Positions 9,349 to 18,377 of a stretch of 64,000 nt of DNA are shown piece after piece (the stretch's first letter is position 1; each line of letters starts with the position of its first letter). A program made the translations under genes and the position numbers. The DNA comes from Roseiflexus sp034432635 (GTDB lineage Bacteria; Chloroflexota; Chloroflexia; Chloroflexales; Roseiflexaceae), in the NCBI GenBank assembly GCA_034432635.1, contig DAOUBK010000087.1:40474-104473 (forward strand), read 5' to 3'. Below the pieces are notes generated by a model that was given only the letters and a program-made list of their open reading frames with translations, did no database searches and was not told where the DNA came from.

Positions 9349-9386
9349 ATTGTACTACGAATGCAACCACGGTTCCATAGTACAAT
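9349..9386. promoter_or_regulatory. Perfect 9-bp inverted repeat in a divergent promoter region (candidate operator)
   Basis: ATTGTACTA (9349-9357) and TAGTACAAT (9378-9386) are exact inverted copies separated by 20 bp. They lie between the start of the secreted-protein gene (9321, minus) and the -35 box of the tRNA-Ala operon (9400). Spacing and position fit a dimeric regulator site or paired -10-like boxes. No matching regulator is obvious in the window. Confidence 0.5.
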
Positions 9387-9399
9387 CGTGTCATCCGGT

Positions 9400-9428
9400 T
9401 TGACATGCGTACTCGCGCGTGCTATACT
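9400..9428 (+). promoter_or_regulatory. Near-consensus sigma-70 promoter of the tRNA-Ala operon
   Basis: TTGACA (9400-9405), a 17-bp spacer and TATACT (9423-9428), with the tRNA starting 13 bp further on. This is the best housekeeping promoter match in the window and fits a stable-RNA operon. Confidence 0.85.
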
Positions 9429-9440
9429 AACAGACGTTGT

Positions 9441-9516
9441 GGGGGTGTAGCTCAGCTGGGAGAGCGCGACAATCGCACTGTCGAGGTCAGGGGTTCGATC
9501 CCCCTCACCTCCACCA
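9441..9516 (+). tRNA. tRNA-Ala (anticodon CGC)
   Basis: 76 nt including an encoded CCA. The acceptor GGGGGTG pairs with CACCTCC and contains G3-U70, the alanine identity pair. The D arm is GCTC/GAGC. The anticodon stem CGACA/TGTCG encloses the loop ATCGCAC with anticodon CGC. The T arm is AGGGG-TTCGATC-CCCCT. Confidence 0.95.
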
Positions 9517-9522
9517 GAGTAC

Positions 9523-9598
9523 GGGGCAGTAGCTCAGTTGGGAGAGCGCAACGCTGGCAGTGTTGAGGTCAGGGGTTCGATCCCCCTCTGCTCCACCA
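9523..9598 (+). tRNA. tRNA-Ala (anticodon GGC)
   Basis: 76 nt including an encoded CCA, 6 bp downstream of the first tRNA. The acceptor GGGGCAG pairs with CTGCTCC, again with G3-U70. The anticodon stem CAACG/TGTTG (one G-U pair) encloses the loop CTGGCAG with anticodon GGC. The T arm is identical to that of its neighbour. Co-transcribed from the promoter at 9400. Confidence 0.95.
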
Positions 9599-9603
9599 GA
9601 TAT

Positions 9604-9640
9604 GAACGGCAGGCGCACATGCCTGTCGTTCTGCTTTTCT
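9604..9640 (+). terminator. Rho-independent terminator of the tRNA-Ala operon
   Basis: GAACGGCAGGC (9604-9614) pairs with GCCTGTCGTTC (9621-9631) around a 6-nt loop, with a single G-U pair, followed by TGCTTTTCT. It lies 5 bp after the second tRNA. Confidence 0.8.
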
Positions 9641-9659
9641 GAAACGAAGGCAACGTCGT

Positions 9660-10649
9660 ATGCGCGCGGCTGCAATTCTGTTTACGGCACCCGATCAGGT
9701 GGCATACCGGTCGGTCAATATACCGGAACCGGCACAGGGAGAGATCCTAGTCGAAGCCATCCTGACCTGTATCAGTCCCGGAACTGAACTGCGCACACTC
9801 GCGGGGAAGCAGGCAGGCCTCCCCGGATGGCCCCTGATACCCGGCTATGCGATGATCGGGCGCGTGGTACGCGGCGGTCCTGCAACTGCCCATACCCCTG
9901 GCGATGTGGTCTTTTGCAAAGGAACGCGGTGCGCCGATGCGCATCTGGTATGGGGCGCTCATCTCAGTCACGCAGTGCTACCAGCGGATCAGGTTATCCC
10001 CTTACCAGCCAACATCGATCCGCTCGAGGCAGCAACTGCCAAACTTGCAGCGATTGCGTACCGGGGTATGACCATCGCTCACCCGTTACCGCACGAAACA
10101 GTGGCGGTCATCGGGTTGGGCATCATTGGACAGCTGGCAGCACGTCTCCACGCTCTGAATGGGGCGCGTGTCGTGGCAGCCGACCGTTCACCCCGGCGCG
10201 TCGAAATAGCGCAGCGTGCTGGCATCGAAGCATTCGTCCCAAACGGCGGGCTGATCGCGGCGTTCCGGCAACGACTCCCGGATGGCGCCGATGTCATCGT
10301 TGATGCAACCGGCGCACCTGCTGTGCTCGCAGAGGCGATCGAACTGGCGAAGGATGTTCCCTGGGGCGAAGCACCCGGTCATAGTGCGCGGTATCTGGTG
10401 CAGGGAAGCTACTCCGATGAGCTGTGCATTCCCTACCAGTCCGCATTTCGCAAAGAACTGATCCTCCTGATGTCGCGTGATGAAGGACCGCGCGATCTGC
10501 GCACTGTGCTGGATCTGATGCAACGCGGGCGGCTGAGAACCCGCGATCTCATCAGCGCTGTCGTTTCGCCCGAACGCGCGCCTGAGATCTACCAGAGCCT
10601 GAAGACGCAGAGCGATATGCAGACTGCCGTCTTTCAGTGGGGAAGTTAG
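9660..10649 (+). CDS. Medium-chain dehydrogenase/reductase (alcohol dehydrogenase-like), no obvious catalytic zinc site
   Basis: 329 residues. A GroES-like N-terminal domain (about 1-140; ILTCISPGTELRTLAGKQ) is followed by a Rossmann NAD(P) domain with VIGLGIIGQLAA (about 150-165) and a basic dinucleotide-recognition stretch AADRSPRR. The usual Cys/His/Glu ligands of zinc-type alcohol dehydrogenases are not evident. The SPGTE motif is shared with bi-domain oxidoreductases and with BchC-like enzymes, but the sequence is too generic for me to assign BchC. GAAGG precedes the ATG by about 9 nt. It lies alone after the tRNA terminator. Substrate unknown. Confidence 0.82.
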   Translation: MRAAAILFTAPDQVAYRSVNIPEPAQGEILVEAILTCISPGTELRTLAGKQAGLPGWPLIPGYAMIGRVVRGGPATAHTPGDVVFCKGTRCADAHLVWGAHLSHAVLPADQVIPLPANIDPLEAATAKLAAIAYRGMTIAHPLPHETVAVIGLGIIGQLAARLHALNGARVVAADRSPRRVEIAQRAGIEAFVPNGGLIAAFRQRLPDGADVIVDATGAPAVLAEAIELAKDVPWGEAPGHSARYLVQGSYSDELCIPYQSAFRKELILLMSRDEGPRDLRTVLDLMQRGRLRTRDLISAVVSPERAPEIYQSLKTQSDMQTAVFQWGS

Positions 10650-10703
10650 GGCGACTCGGAACCCATTATTCAACCGAAACAGGTCTTTAGTCCGGCGCGT
10701 CGG

Positions 10704-11312
10704 TTACGGCGATTCGCTGGTCAGGCGCCTGTAGCAGTCCGGGCAGATCGTATGACTGAACGTAATGTCGGCATGGGTTTCCAGATACGTCGCAACGCTC
10801 ACCCACTCATCGTGTTCATCCCGTATTTTATTGCCACACCACGCACAGATCGGAATAATACCGCTCAGTGTTTTGATCGTTGCCAGCGCTTCTTCCAGGG
10901 CAGCACTTTTGTGCTCCAGATCGCGATACAATTTGCGGAGCGTCAGGTGCGTCTTGATGCGCGCCAGCACAACCTCCACATGGATCGGCTTGGTGATATA
11001 GTCAACCGCTCCTGCGCGCAACCCAGTCACCTCGTCAATCGGATCGGTCAGCGCCGTCATCAGAATCACAGGAATATCGTGGGTGCGCGGATCTTCCTTG
11101 AGGCGCCGACAGGTCTCAAAACCGTCGATCCCCGGCATCATGACATCAAGAACGATCAGATCAGGAAGCACATACGCTGCGGTCTGCAACGCAACATCGC
11201 CGCGTTCGTTGATCAGCACTTTATACCCGGCATTTCGCAGTCCTGTAAACAACAACGCAAGATTGGTAGGAGTGTCGTCCACGACAAGAATTGTATCCGA
11301 AGGTGTGCTCAT
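10704..11312 (-). CDS. Response regulator with a C-terminal CxxC...CPDC domain
   Basis: 202 residues. A receiver domain occupies about 5-125 (ILVVDDTPTN, phospho-acceptor in IVLDVMMPG, Thr in ILMTALTD, Lys in ITKPI). A coiled linker follows, then IKTLSGIIPICAWCGNKI and a final SHTICPDCYRR. This cysteine-bearing tail is common in stand-alone receivers next to hybrid kinases; it may bind metal but has no DNA-binding fold. The start ATG overlaps the stop of the upstream hybrid kinase by 4 bp. It is third in the 17.65-10.7 kb operon and probably takes phosphate from that kinase. Confidence 0.9.
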   Translation of the reverse strand: MSTPSDTILVVDDTPTNLALLFTGLRNAGYKVLINERGDVALQTAAYVLPDLIVLDVMMPGIDGFETCRRLKEDPRTHDIPVILMTALTDPIDEVTGLRAGAVDYITKPIHVEVVLARIKTHLTLRKLYRDLEHKSAALEEALATIKTLSGIIPICAWCGNKIRDEHDEWVSVATYLETHADITFSHTICPDCYRRLTSESP

Positions 11313-14300
11313 TGCCGGGCTCTTACCTGTGCCAGAAACCTCTGCAACCGACCGATCTGAAACGTATCGAGAAAATGCTGCACTTGCTCGATAAACGACA
11401 CAACCTGTGGCATATCCTGTTTCAGTCTATTGATTGCATCTTGTAGCGCATCGACATCACCGATCTGTGCCAGGTCGCACAGAACGGCGAGCGTTACTTC
11501 CGGTGGCAGTGTATCGAAGTGATCGGTTCGAACATCGGGCGATGATTCATCGTAACGCCATTTAATCCAGGAGATATGTCGCTGAATCGTCTCGATCAGC
11601 AGTGAGCGATTGATCGGTTTCGGGATGAATTCATGCGCGCCAGCATTCAGGCTCCGAACGCGATCGTCAGGGTATGCACTGGCGGAACTGACGACCAACA
11701 CCAGATGATCATAACAGCTCATCTGGCGTATCCTCCGGATCATATCAAAACCATTCAACGCCGGCATCACCAGGTCCAGAATGACCACATCCGGTTTGAA
11801 TGCTTCAATCTGCGTCAATCCTTCGAGCCCATCGCATGCCTCTGCCACAATGAAACCGAGTGGTTGCAGCATTTCTCGCACGACAACACGATTATCAGTG
11901 TGATCATCGACGACCAGAACCCTGGGAACTCGACCGTCTACACCAATGAAACGCCTTTCGGGATAAGTGGCAGGGAACGGTTCGTGATCCACCGCCGGGA
12001 GCGGAATATCGAACCAGAAAACGCTGCCATGCCCCGGATCACTCTGCACCTGGAGCACTCCTCCCATCAGCGCAACCAGTTCACGCGAAATCGTCAGTCC
12101 CAACCCTGTGCCCTGCTCGCCAGTTCGTGCCCCCAGTTGCTCGAACGGCTTGAAGATAATCTCCAGATGTTCGGGCGCTATGCCTGTACCGGTATCCGAT
12201 ACCTCGAAACGGACTCGCGTTTGTACATTCGGTGCAACCATAACCCGGAGCGCAATCGATCCCTGACGTGTGAATTTGACCGCATTACCCAGTAAATTAA
12301 CCAACACCTGCCGTAAGCGCCGCTCATCTCCCAGAACCATACGTGTAACACCAGAAATCTCATTTGTAAACACTAGGTTTTTGATTGCCGCCTGCTCTCT
12401 GATCATATCGCATATTTCAGTTATCATCGCGTATATATCAAAGACTATCGCCTGAATGTTCATCTTTCCAGACTCTATCTTCGCAATATCGAGTAAATCA
12501 TTGATAAGGCTCAGTAGATGCTCACCACTTGCCTGGATAACATGCAAACCTTTTCTCTGATGATCATTGAGCAGCTGATCGGTCTGTAAAATCTGAGCAT
12601 ACCCAAGAATGCTGTTGAGCGGCGTGCGCAGCTCATGACTGATGTTCGAGAGGAACACACTCTTGGCGCGATTCGCGGCTTCAGCGGTTTTTCTTGCATC
12701 TTCTGCCGTTTCCTTGGCAGAACGCAACGAATCTTCGATAGCACGCTGTTCGGTAATATCGAACATTAAACCTAGAATAGCCGTTATCTGACCATCCAAA
12801 CGGACTGGCGCCATAATGTGACGGAAGAGTCGCACTTGCTGCCGGACGAATACCGTATGCTCGAATGAAACCGTCTTGCCCTCAAACGCCCATGCTTCAC
12901 AGGTTTTCCATCGCAAGAGCAAGTCATCGTCCTTATTGCAATCCCCAACGATCGTGCGCATCACCGAGTTCTGCATGATGTATTGCCCAGTGCGATCCTT
13001 CGCCCACAGCGCAACCGGTATATGCTCGATCAGTGTATGCATGCGCGCTTCGCTTTCGCGGCGCGCATACTCGGATTCGTGATAATCGCGCCAGAGAAAA
13101 ACCGATTGCAACGCGCTGCACACTTGCTGTGCGAGCATCTGATAGGCCTTGCCGTCGTGCGTTCCAATCTGCGCTGTAATATACCCAAAGTAACGCCCAC
13201 CAAAAAAGAGTGGATTGACGATCAAAGCCCAGCTTTGCAGCTCTTCCAGCGCGGTATCGGGAAGTATCTGGCGACTTGGAAACCGTATACCCTTCGGCGG
13301 CAACGATAACTGCTTTCCATCGCGCATTGCCAGCACCACCCACGACCATTCAGGAACCTCTGATTTCCCGGCGATGTCGTAGAATCCATCAAAAAGCACG
13401 AGGTTACAATCCATGATGCCGAGTTCAGGCAGTCGAGACACGAGAATCTCAAAAAGTTGCTCAATACTCTGCGTAAGTATCATTGCATGACTGATTTCAA
13501 GCAACGTATGAGTATTTTCGACAGTTCTGACACGTAGTTTAATTCGTGCGCGTTCACGTTCCTGCCTGAGCGCCAGATGAACATGCTGAAGAAACAGGCG
13601 ATTCGTCTGCGACAATTGATCGATATGTTTCAAGGCAGAAGTAACAAGAAAGAATAATTCCGACAGAACATCGTACCAACGTTCCAGTTCCAGAGGATCA
13701 CGCGCGCTTGCCAACTCGGTCTCGAACAGACGCCAGAAGCGATCACACTCACGATTATTCTGGATGCAGTCGGTTGAGATCATCCCCCTGATCAGCGCAT
13801 CAATCCAGGACACACGCAGCGCACCACTCCGTGTTGATTCGCCAATGCGACCGATCTGGTTAACCAGGCGCATCTCTTGATCAGACAGTGGTGAGCCTTG
13901 AGCAACGCTATCGATGGCAGCGTTGGGAGTGAGATGGGGCGCAACCGGATCGAGCGACCAGCATCCACAGGATTGTCGAACGATGAGGCGCGCCGGAACG
14001 TCGATCCGATCAGGAATTGCTTTCCCTTCGATCAGATCCAGGAGCGCATGAACAGCCACAACCCCTGCTTCATAGAACGGCTTCGCCATAACCGTAATCG
14101 GCACATTCAACGTTTGTGCGTCCAGGTGATCGTTGAACCCGGCGACTGCGACGTTATCTGGAATACGCACGCCATACTCCTCCAGTGTTTGCAGCGCACC
14201 AACTGCATAGTCGATCTCAGAGCCGATGATCGCATCGAAGTCTACGCCAGGACGCTGACCTCTCCCTCCAATCAGGGTGTGTACTGCTTCCACACCGACC

Positions 14301-14878
14301 GTTTTTCCCCAGTCAGACGCATGCACGACGAGCGCAGGATTGAAAGGAATACCATACCGTCGCAGTGTTTCCTGATACGCCCGAAAACGTTCTTCACTCT
14401 CCAGATGCTGGGCAGGACCGCGAATGAGCGCAATGCGACGACACCGATGCACATCGATCATATGCACCAGCAGGTCACACATACCACGATAGGTATCCGT
14501 CAGAACGGAAGGGATGCCTTTGATGATACCCTCGTAGTTGATCAGCGGTAGGAAGCGGTACGACGCAATAAACTCCTCCATCTCGGTCTCGTTGAGGTTC
14601 ACGCCAAACCCTGCCCGACTGCCGCCCCAGGTAATCAAGCCATCAATGCGCGGTCCTTTTGCCAGATCGAAAAACGCGTGCGCCGGCAATACATGCGTCA
14701 GCGGCGATTTGATCAATGGCTGCGTAGCAGATGAAATAACCCCGCCAACGAAACAGAAAAGGTTTACATTGCGCTGCCGCGCGCCATCAACCGTTCCCAG
14801 CCAGAATGGCTGATGTACGATTGCCACCAGGACGCCAATCGTGCGTCGTGAGGGAAAAGAAGCATTGGGCATACGCAA
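11309..14878 (-). CDS. Hybrid histidine kinase with a cytosolic LacI-type sugar-binding sensor domain
   Basis: 1189 residues with no signal peptide or membrane helix. Order: LacI/periplasmic-binding type 1 fold (about 10-305; TIGVLVAIVHQPFWLGTVDGA, then NVAVAGFNDHLDAQ), a helical region, a GAF-like domain (about 455-610), PAS (about 625-745), HisKA with SHELRTPLNSILGY, and HATPase_c with DTGTGIAPEH and GTGLGLTISREL. A receiver (VLVVDDHTDN, ILDLVMPALNG) and a tail of about 60 residues follow. The N-terminus resembles LacI-family effector domains but has no HTH, so a soluble ligand is probably sensed in the cytoplasm. It sits 6 bp after the GGDEF-EAL gene and overlaps the response regulator gene. 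Confidence 0.92.
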   Translation of the reverse strand: MRMPNASFPSRRTIGVLVAIVHQPFWLGTVDGARQRNVNLFCFVGGVISSATQPLIKSPLTHVLPAHAFFDLAKGPRIDGLITWGGSRAGFGVNLNETEMEEFIASYRFLPLINYEGIIKGIPSVLTDTYRGMCDLLVHMIDVHRCRRIALIRGPAQHLESEERFRAYQETLRRYGIPFNPALVVHASDWGKTVGVEAVHTLIGGRGQRPGVDFDAIIGSEIDYAVGALQTLEEYGVRIPDNVAVAGFNDHLDAQTLNVPITVMAKPFYEAGVVAVHALLDLIEGKAIPDRIDVPARLIVRQSCGCWSLDPVAPHLTPNAAIDSVAQGSPLSDQEMRLVNQIGRIGESTRSGALRVSWIDALIRGMISTDCIQNNRECDRFWRLFETELASARDPLELERWYDVLSELFFLVTSALKHIDQLSQTNRLFLQHVHLALRQERERARIKLRVRTVENTHTLLEISHAMILTQSIEQLFEILVSRLPELGIMDCNLVLFDGFYDIAGKSEVPEWSWVVLAMRDGKQLSLPPKGIRFPSRQILPDTALEELQSWALIVNPLFFGGRYFGYITAQIGTHDGKAYQMLAQQVCSALQSVFLWRDYHESEYARRESEARMHTLIEHIPVALWAKDRTGQYIMQNSVMRTIVGDCNKDDDLLLRWKTCEAWAFEGKTVSFEHTVFVRQQVRLFRHIMAPVRLDGQITAILGLMFDITEQRAIEDSLRSAKETAEDARKTAEAANRAKSVFLSNISHELRTPLNSILGYAQILQTDQLLNDHQRKGLHVIQASGEHLLSLINDLLDIAKIESGKMNIQAIVFDIYAMITEICDMIREQAAIKNLVFTNEISGVTRMVLGDERRLRQVLVNLLGNAVKFTRQGSIALRVMVAPNVQTRVRFEVSDTGTGIAPEHLEIIFKPFEQLGARTGEQGTGLGLTISRELVALMGGVLQVQSDPGHGSVFWFDIPLPAVDHEPFPATYPERRFIGVDGRVPRVLVVDDHTDNRVVVREMLQPLGFIVAEACDGLEGLTQIEAFKPDVVILDLVMPALNGFDMIRRIRQMSCYDHLVLVVSSASAYPDDRVRSLNAGAHEFIPKPINRSLLIETIQRHISWIKWRYDESSPDVRTDHFDTLPPEVTLAVLCDLAQIGDVDALQDAINRLKQDMPQVVSFIEQVQHFLDTFQIGRLQRFLAQVRARQ

Positions 14879-14884
14879 TGTACT

Positions 14885-17650
14885 CTACGAAGGCGAACGT
14901 GAATCCAGAAACGCTTCGACCTGCTGTACCGTAAGCGCCTCTCCGAACAGCCACCCCTGGGCATACTCGCAACGCAGGGCAATCAGCATATTTGCCTGTT
15001 CTTCAGTTTCGACTCCCTCGGCAACCACTGTCATGCCCAGCGAATGCGCCAGCGTGATGATCGCCTTGACGATCTCGTAATGTTCCCGCATCATACCCAG
15101 CCGGGCGATAAACACCCGATCGATCTTCAACGTGTCGATCGGGAATTGACTCAAATAGCCGAGTGATGAGTAGCCGGCGCCAAAATCATCGATGCACACA
15201 CCGACACCCAGCGCGCGGAGTTCGTTCAACTGGGCGATGGCCATCTCACGGTGTGTGACAAATGTATTCTCGGTCAACTCGATCTTGATGGAATGCGGCG
15301 GGATCCCGGCTTCGGCAATCGCATCTGCAATCTGAGCCACCAGGTCGGATTGCGCCAGCTGGTGCGCCGAAAGGTTGATATTCACCCACATATCGAAATG
15401 GCGCAGTTGGCGCCTGCGCCATTCGCGTACCTGACGACAGACTTCATGCAGCACCCAGTGACCGATTGTGTTGATCAATCCGATTTCTTCAGACAGCGGA
15501 ATAAATTGATCGGGAGTAATCAGCCCGTGCTGCGGATGCCGCCAGCGCGCCAGCGCTTCGAAAGCGACGACTCTTCGACTTGCAAGGACGACGATCGGTT
15601 GATAGTGGAGACACAACTCATTACGTTCGATAGCGCTTCGCAGGTCATTTTCGAGTTGAAAATGACTGACCGCCTTCTGACGCATATCAGGAACGAAAAC
15701 GACATGGTGTGCGCGGCACCGCACTTTTGCCTGATACATCGCCGTATCAGCATCGCGTGCCAGCTCTTCGGGGCGGTCATACCCTTCATTACCGATCGTC
15801 AGACCGATGCTGGCTGTGGTGTAGACGGTGTGACCACAAACGCTCAACGGCGCCTGCAACACCTGATGAATGCGTTCCACGATCCACTCTGCTTCTTCCG
15901 GGGCATTCAACTGATCGAGCATTACGGCAAACTCATCGCCACCCAGCCGAGCAACTGTATCACCGGGACGCAGGACGCTTTCAAGCCGCCGCGCAACCGC
16001 AATCAGCAACTCATCACCCGCAGCGTGCCCCAGGCTATCGTTGATCGTTTTGAAGCGATCGAGATCGAGAAACAGTACTGCGAACAGATGCCTTTCACGC
16101 TTCGATCGTTTGAGCGCCAGGCTCAAACGATCCATGAAGAGAGTTCGATTCGGCAACCCGGTTAGCGCATCGTGAAGCGCACCATATGCCAGTTGCTCCT
16201 CCGCCTGTTTGCGACCGGTTATATCAGTCTGCGAACCGACCATGCGCGTCGCCCGACCATGCTCATCCCACACGGCCACACCACGACAGAGCATCCAACG
16301 GTAACTGCCGTCACGGTGCAGAATGCGGTACTCCAGTTCAAACGATGTAATCAGGCGGCGGGTATGCGCCAGCAAACGCCATTCGACCCGCTCACGATCG
16401 TCGGGATGCAACCGACAAAGCCACTCATCAGGTGATGTACCGATTTCATTGTCGTCATACCCGAGCATCGCTTTCCAGCGTGGTGCGAAATAAATCCTGC
16501 CACTGACGAGATTCCAGTCCCACAACCCATCATTTGCACCCTGAGCCGCAAGCGCGTATCGTTCCTCACTGGCACGCAACGCCTCTTCAGCATGCTTTGC
16601 CTCGGTAACATCTCGCACAATGGCGACGCTCCCGCTCAAACTATCCGTATCCCGAAGCGGGCGCGCCGTGATGCTCAACCACTGCTCTGGATAGCGGTCG
16701 GTCGCGGGCAATCGCACCTCTGCCGCATCGACCGACTCGCTGTGCAACGCGCGCGCAAATGGGAGATCGTTTGATGTCAACCAGGAACGTCCATCCGGCG
16801 ACTGTGCTACTGGCTCCTCAGAGGATCCGGGGAGCAGACTCGTCAGACGATCACCAAGGATCTGAATTGCTGCCGGGTTATGGTGGATCAGATGTCCCCT
16901 GCTATCGGTGACCACCACTGCATCACCCATACTGTCGAGAATGGCGCGCAGGAGATTCGTCTGCCGTCGAAGCGCCTCCTCAGAACGTTTCAGCGCTTCG
17001 GCGCGCTGCTCCGCCAGTGCAGTACGTTCAGCAACCCGTTGTTCGAGAACGAGGTTGAGATTGCGCAACTCTGCCTCAGCACGCCGACGCTCACGCTGCT
17101 CCGCCTCGAGACGGTTGAGCATCGCCTGCACGGTTTGATCGACGGTTGCCAGATTATCAGGATTGTGTAACGCCTCTTGAATGTCCAGCTCATCAGCGAT
17201 AGACGGATGATCTGCCGCCGCGCTGAGCAGGTGCAGACGCATACGCAGATACGCCTGCTCGGCGTCACGCAAACGTTTCTGCTCCAGGCAGGCATTGACC
17301 CGCGCACGGAGGATCGTCGTATTGAACGGCTTACCCAGATAATCGGTAGCACCCAGTTCGATACAGCGTGCCACTAGGTCGAGATCCTGGTCGCCGGAAA
17401 TAACAATCACCGGAATATGACGGAGAGCCGCATCCGACTTGAGCACTGCGAGCACTTTGTCGCCGTTCATACCGGGCATCAGAATATCGAGCAGTATCAG
17501 ATCGAAGGTGTGCTGCTGTACCGCTTCGATCGCCTGAATACCGTCAGAACGGGTGATCACGGTGTGTCCGGCAATCTCAAGTTGCCGCGCCAGTGCGTTT
17601 CGCACATGCTCGTGATCATCAACGACCAGAATGGTTCCAGACAACGACAT
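14885..17650 (-). CDS. Receiver-PAS-PAS-GGDEF-EAL cyclic-di-GMP enzyme
   Basis: 921 residues. Receiver (about 5-120; ILVVDDHEHV, LLDILMPGMNG), coiled coil (about 130-235), two PAS domains with a PAC segment (about 235-475), GGDEF (about 485-645) and EAL (about 655-910). GGDEF is intact with an inhibitory RPGD I-site five residues before it. The EAL part keeps FEALARW, ELTENT, DDFGAGYSSL, KIDRVFI and VAEGVET, so both diguanylate cyclase and phosphodiesterase activities look possible. It is first in a three-gene operon with the hybrid kinase and response regulator. The receiver suggests phosphorylation controls c-di-GMP turnover. Confidence 0.95.
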   Translation of the reverse strand: MSLSGTILVVDDHEHVRNALARQLEIAGHTVITRSDGIQAIEAVQQHTFDLILLDILMPGMNGDKVLAVLKSDAALRHIPVIVISGDQDLDLVARCIELGATDYLGKPFNTTILRARVNACLEQKRLRDAEQAYLRMRLHLLSAAADHPSIADELDIQEALHNPDNLATVDQTVQAMLNRLEAEQRERRRAEAELRNLNLVLEQRVAERTALAEQRAEALKRSEEALRRQTNLLRAILDSMGDAVVVTDSRGHLIHHNPAAIQILGDRLTSLLPGSSEEPVAQSPDGRSWLTSNDLPFARALHSESVDAAEVRLPATDRYPEQWLSITARPLRDTDSLSGSVAIVRDVTEAKHAEEALRASEERYALAAQGANDGLWDWNLVSGRIYFAPRWKAMLGYDDNEIGTSPDEWLCRLHPDDRERVEWRLLAHTRRLITSFELEYRILHRDGSYRWMLCRGVAVWDEHGRATRMVGSQTDITGRKQAEEQLAYGALHDALTGLPNRTLFMDRLSLALKRSKRERHLFAVLFLDLDRFKTINDSLGHAAGDELLIAVARRLESVLRPGDTVARLGGDEFAVMLDQLNAPEEAEWIVERIHQVLQAPLSVCGHTVYTTASIGLTIGNEGYDRPEELARDADTAMYQAKVRCRAHHVVFVPDMRQKAVSHFQLENDLRSAIERNELCLHYQPIVVLASRRVVAFEALARWRHPQHGLITPDQFIPLSEEIGLINTIGHWVLHEVCRQVREWRRRQLRHFDMWVNINLSAHQLAQSDLVAQIADAIAEAGIPPHSIKIELTENTFVTHREMAIAQLNELRALGVGVCIDDFGAGYSSLGYLSQFPIDTLKIDRVFIARLGMMREHYEIVKAIITLAHSLGMTVVAEGVETEEQANMLIALRCEYAQGWLFGEALTVQQVEAFLDSRSPS

Positions 17651-17700
17651 ATGACTTGCACAGAACTGTCACGCGCCTGCGATGTTGTTTTAACGGACAT

Positions 17701-17729
17701 ACTATACCGCCATCTCCGGGCTGGCGCAA
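17701..17729 (-). promoter_or_regulatory. Candidate promoter of the c-di-GMP/hybrid kinase operon
   Basis: On the minus strand, TTGCGC (17729-17724), a 17-bp spacer and TATAGT (17706-17701). The predicted start is near 17694, giving a 5' leader of about 45 nt before the ATG at 17650. Confidence 0.5.
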
Positions 17730-17893
17730 CCTTTCTTCATCTACCGCCGCAGACACAGCCTGGCAACCAGCCCTGACATTTCCAGTACAATTGCGACGAT
17801 AGATTCTGTCCCGCTTCTCTGTAAACACATCTTATGAGCGTGTCTTCGGGAGCGTGGCATAGCACAGCGATACATAAATCAAGGAGGCGCTCG

Positions 17894-18274
17894 GTGTTCG
17901 AGGGTTTCAAAAAGTTCATCATGCGCGGGAATGTGATCGATCTGGCAGTCGGCGTAGTCATCGGCACTGCGTTTAGTGCCGTTGTCAACTCGCTGGTCAA
18001 CGACATCCTAATGGCAATTATTGCCACCCTGGTCGGTCAGCCAGACTTTTCCAACGTTCTGGTGTTCGGTGCGATACGACTCGGCGCATTTATCACCGCC
18101 ATTGTCAATTTTCTGCTCATCTCTGCTGCGACCTACTTCTTTGTGATTGTGCCAGTCAACAAACTCGCAGAGTTCACCAGGAGAAATGAACCTCCTCCTG
18201 CCCCACTGGTGCCATCCGCAGAAGAGAAACTTCTCACCGAGATCCGTGACCTGTTGCGACAAAATATAACCTGA
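17894..18274 (+). CDS. mscL: Large-conductance mechanosensitive channel MscL
   Basis: 126 residues. The N-terminal amphipathic helix (FEGFKKFIMRGN) is followed by TM1 (VIDLAVGVVIGTAFSAVVN), a periplasmic loop, TM2 (ITAIVNFLLISAATYFFVI) and the C-terminal helix (EEKLLTEIRDLL). It forms the homopentameric emergency pore opened by membrane tension. The GTG start at 17894 is chosen because AAGGAGG ends 6 nt upstream and it places the canonical N-terminus at residue 1; the in-frame ATG at 17834 would add 20 residues foreign to the family. Confidence 0.97.
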   Translation: MFEGFKKFIMRGNVIDLAVGVVIGTAFSAVVNSLVNDILMAIIATLVGQPDFSNVLVFGAIRLGAFITAIVNFLLISAATYFFVIVPVNKLAEFTRRNEPPPAPLVPSAEEKLLTEIRDLLRQNIT

Positions 18275-18276
18275 CC

Positions 18277-18313
18277 TTAACACAGGCTTTATCCAGCCTG
18301 GTTAATGTGTTAA
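18277..18313 (+). terminator. Hairpin after mscL, probable terminator
   Basis: Outer arms TTAACACA (18277-18284) and TGTGTTAA (18306-18313) enclose an inner stem CAGGCT (18283-18288)/AGCCTG (18295-18300). No strong T-run follows, so termination is likely but not certain. Confidence 0.5.
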
Positions 18314-18320
18314 ATCATAA

Positions 18321-18350
18321 AGTTGAACGTTGAAGGTGAAGTTAACAGTC
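18321..18350. repeat. TTGAACG intergenic repeat, copy 1
   Basis: Units TTGAACG, TTGAAGG and degenerate followers lie between mscL and the GT2 gene. Same unit as the arrays at 19752, 31931 and 56163. Confidence 0.6.
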
Positions 18351-18377
18351 GACTGTTGCTCGCTAGAGGACTCTGTC

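Noticed and set aside
9660..10649. Assignment of the MDR oxidoreductase as BchC (bacteriochlorophyll synthesis)
   Set aside because: The SPGTE motif is shared by several MDR groups and no other bacteriochlorophyll gene is in the window.
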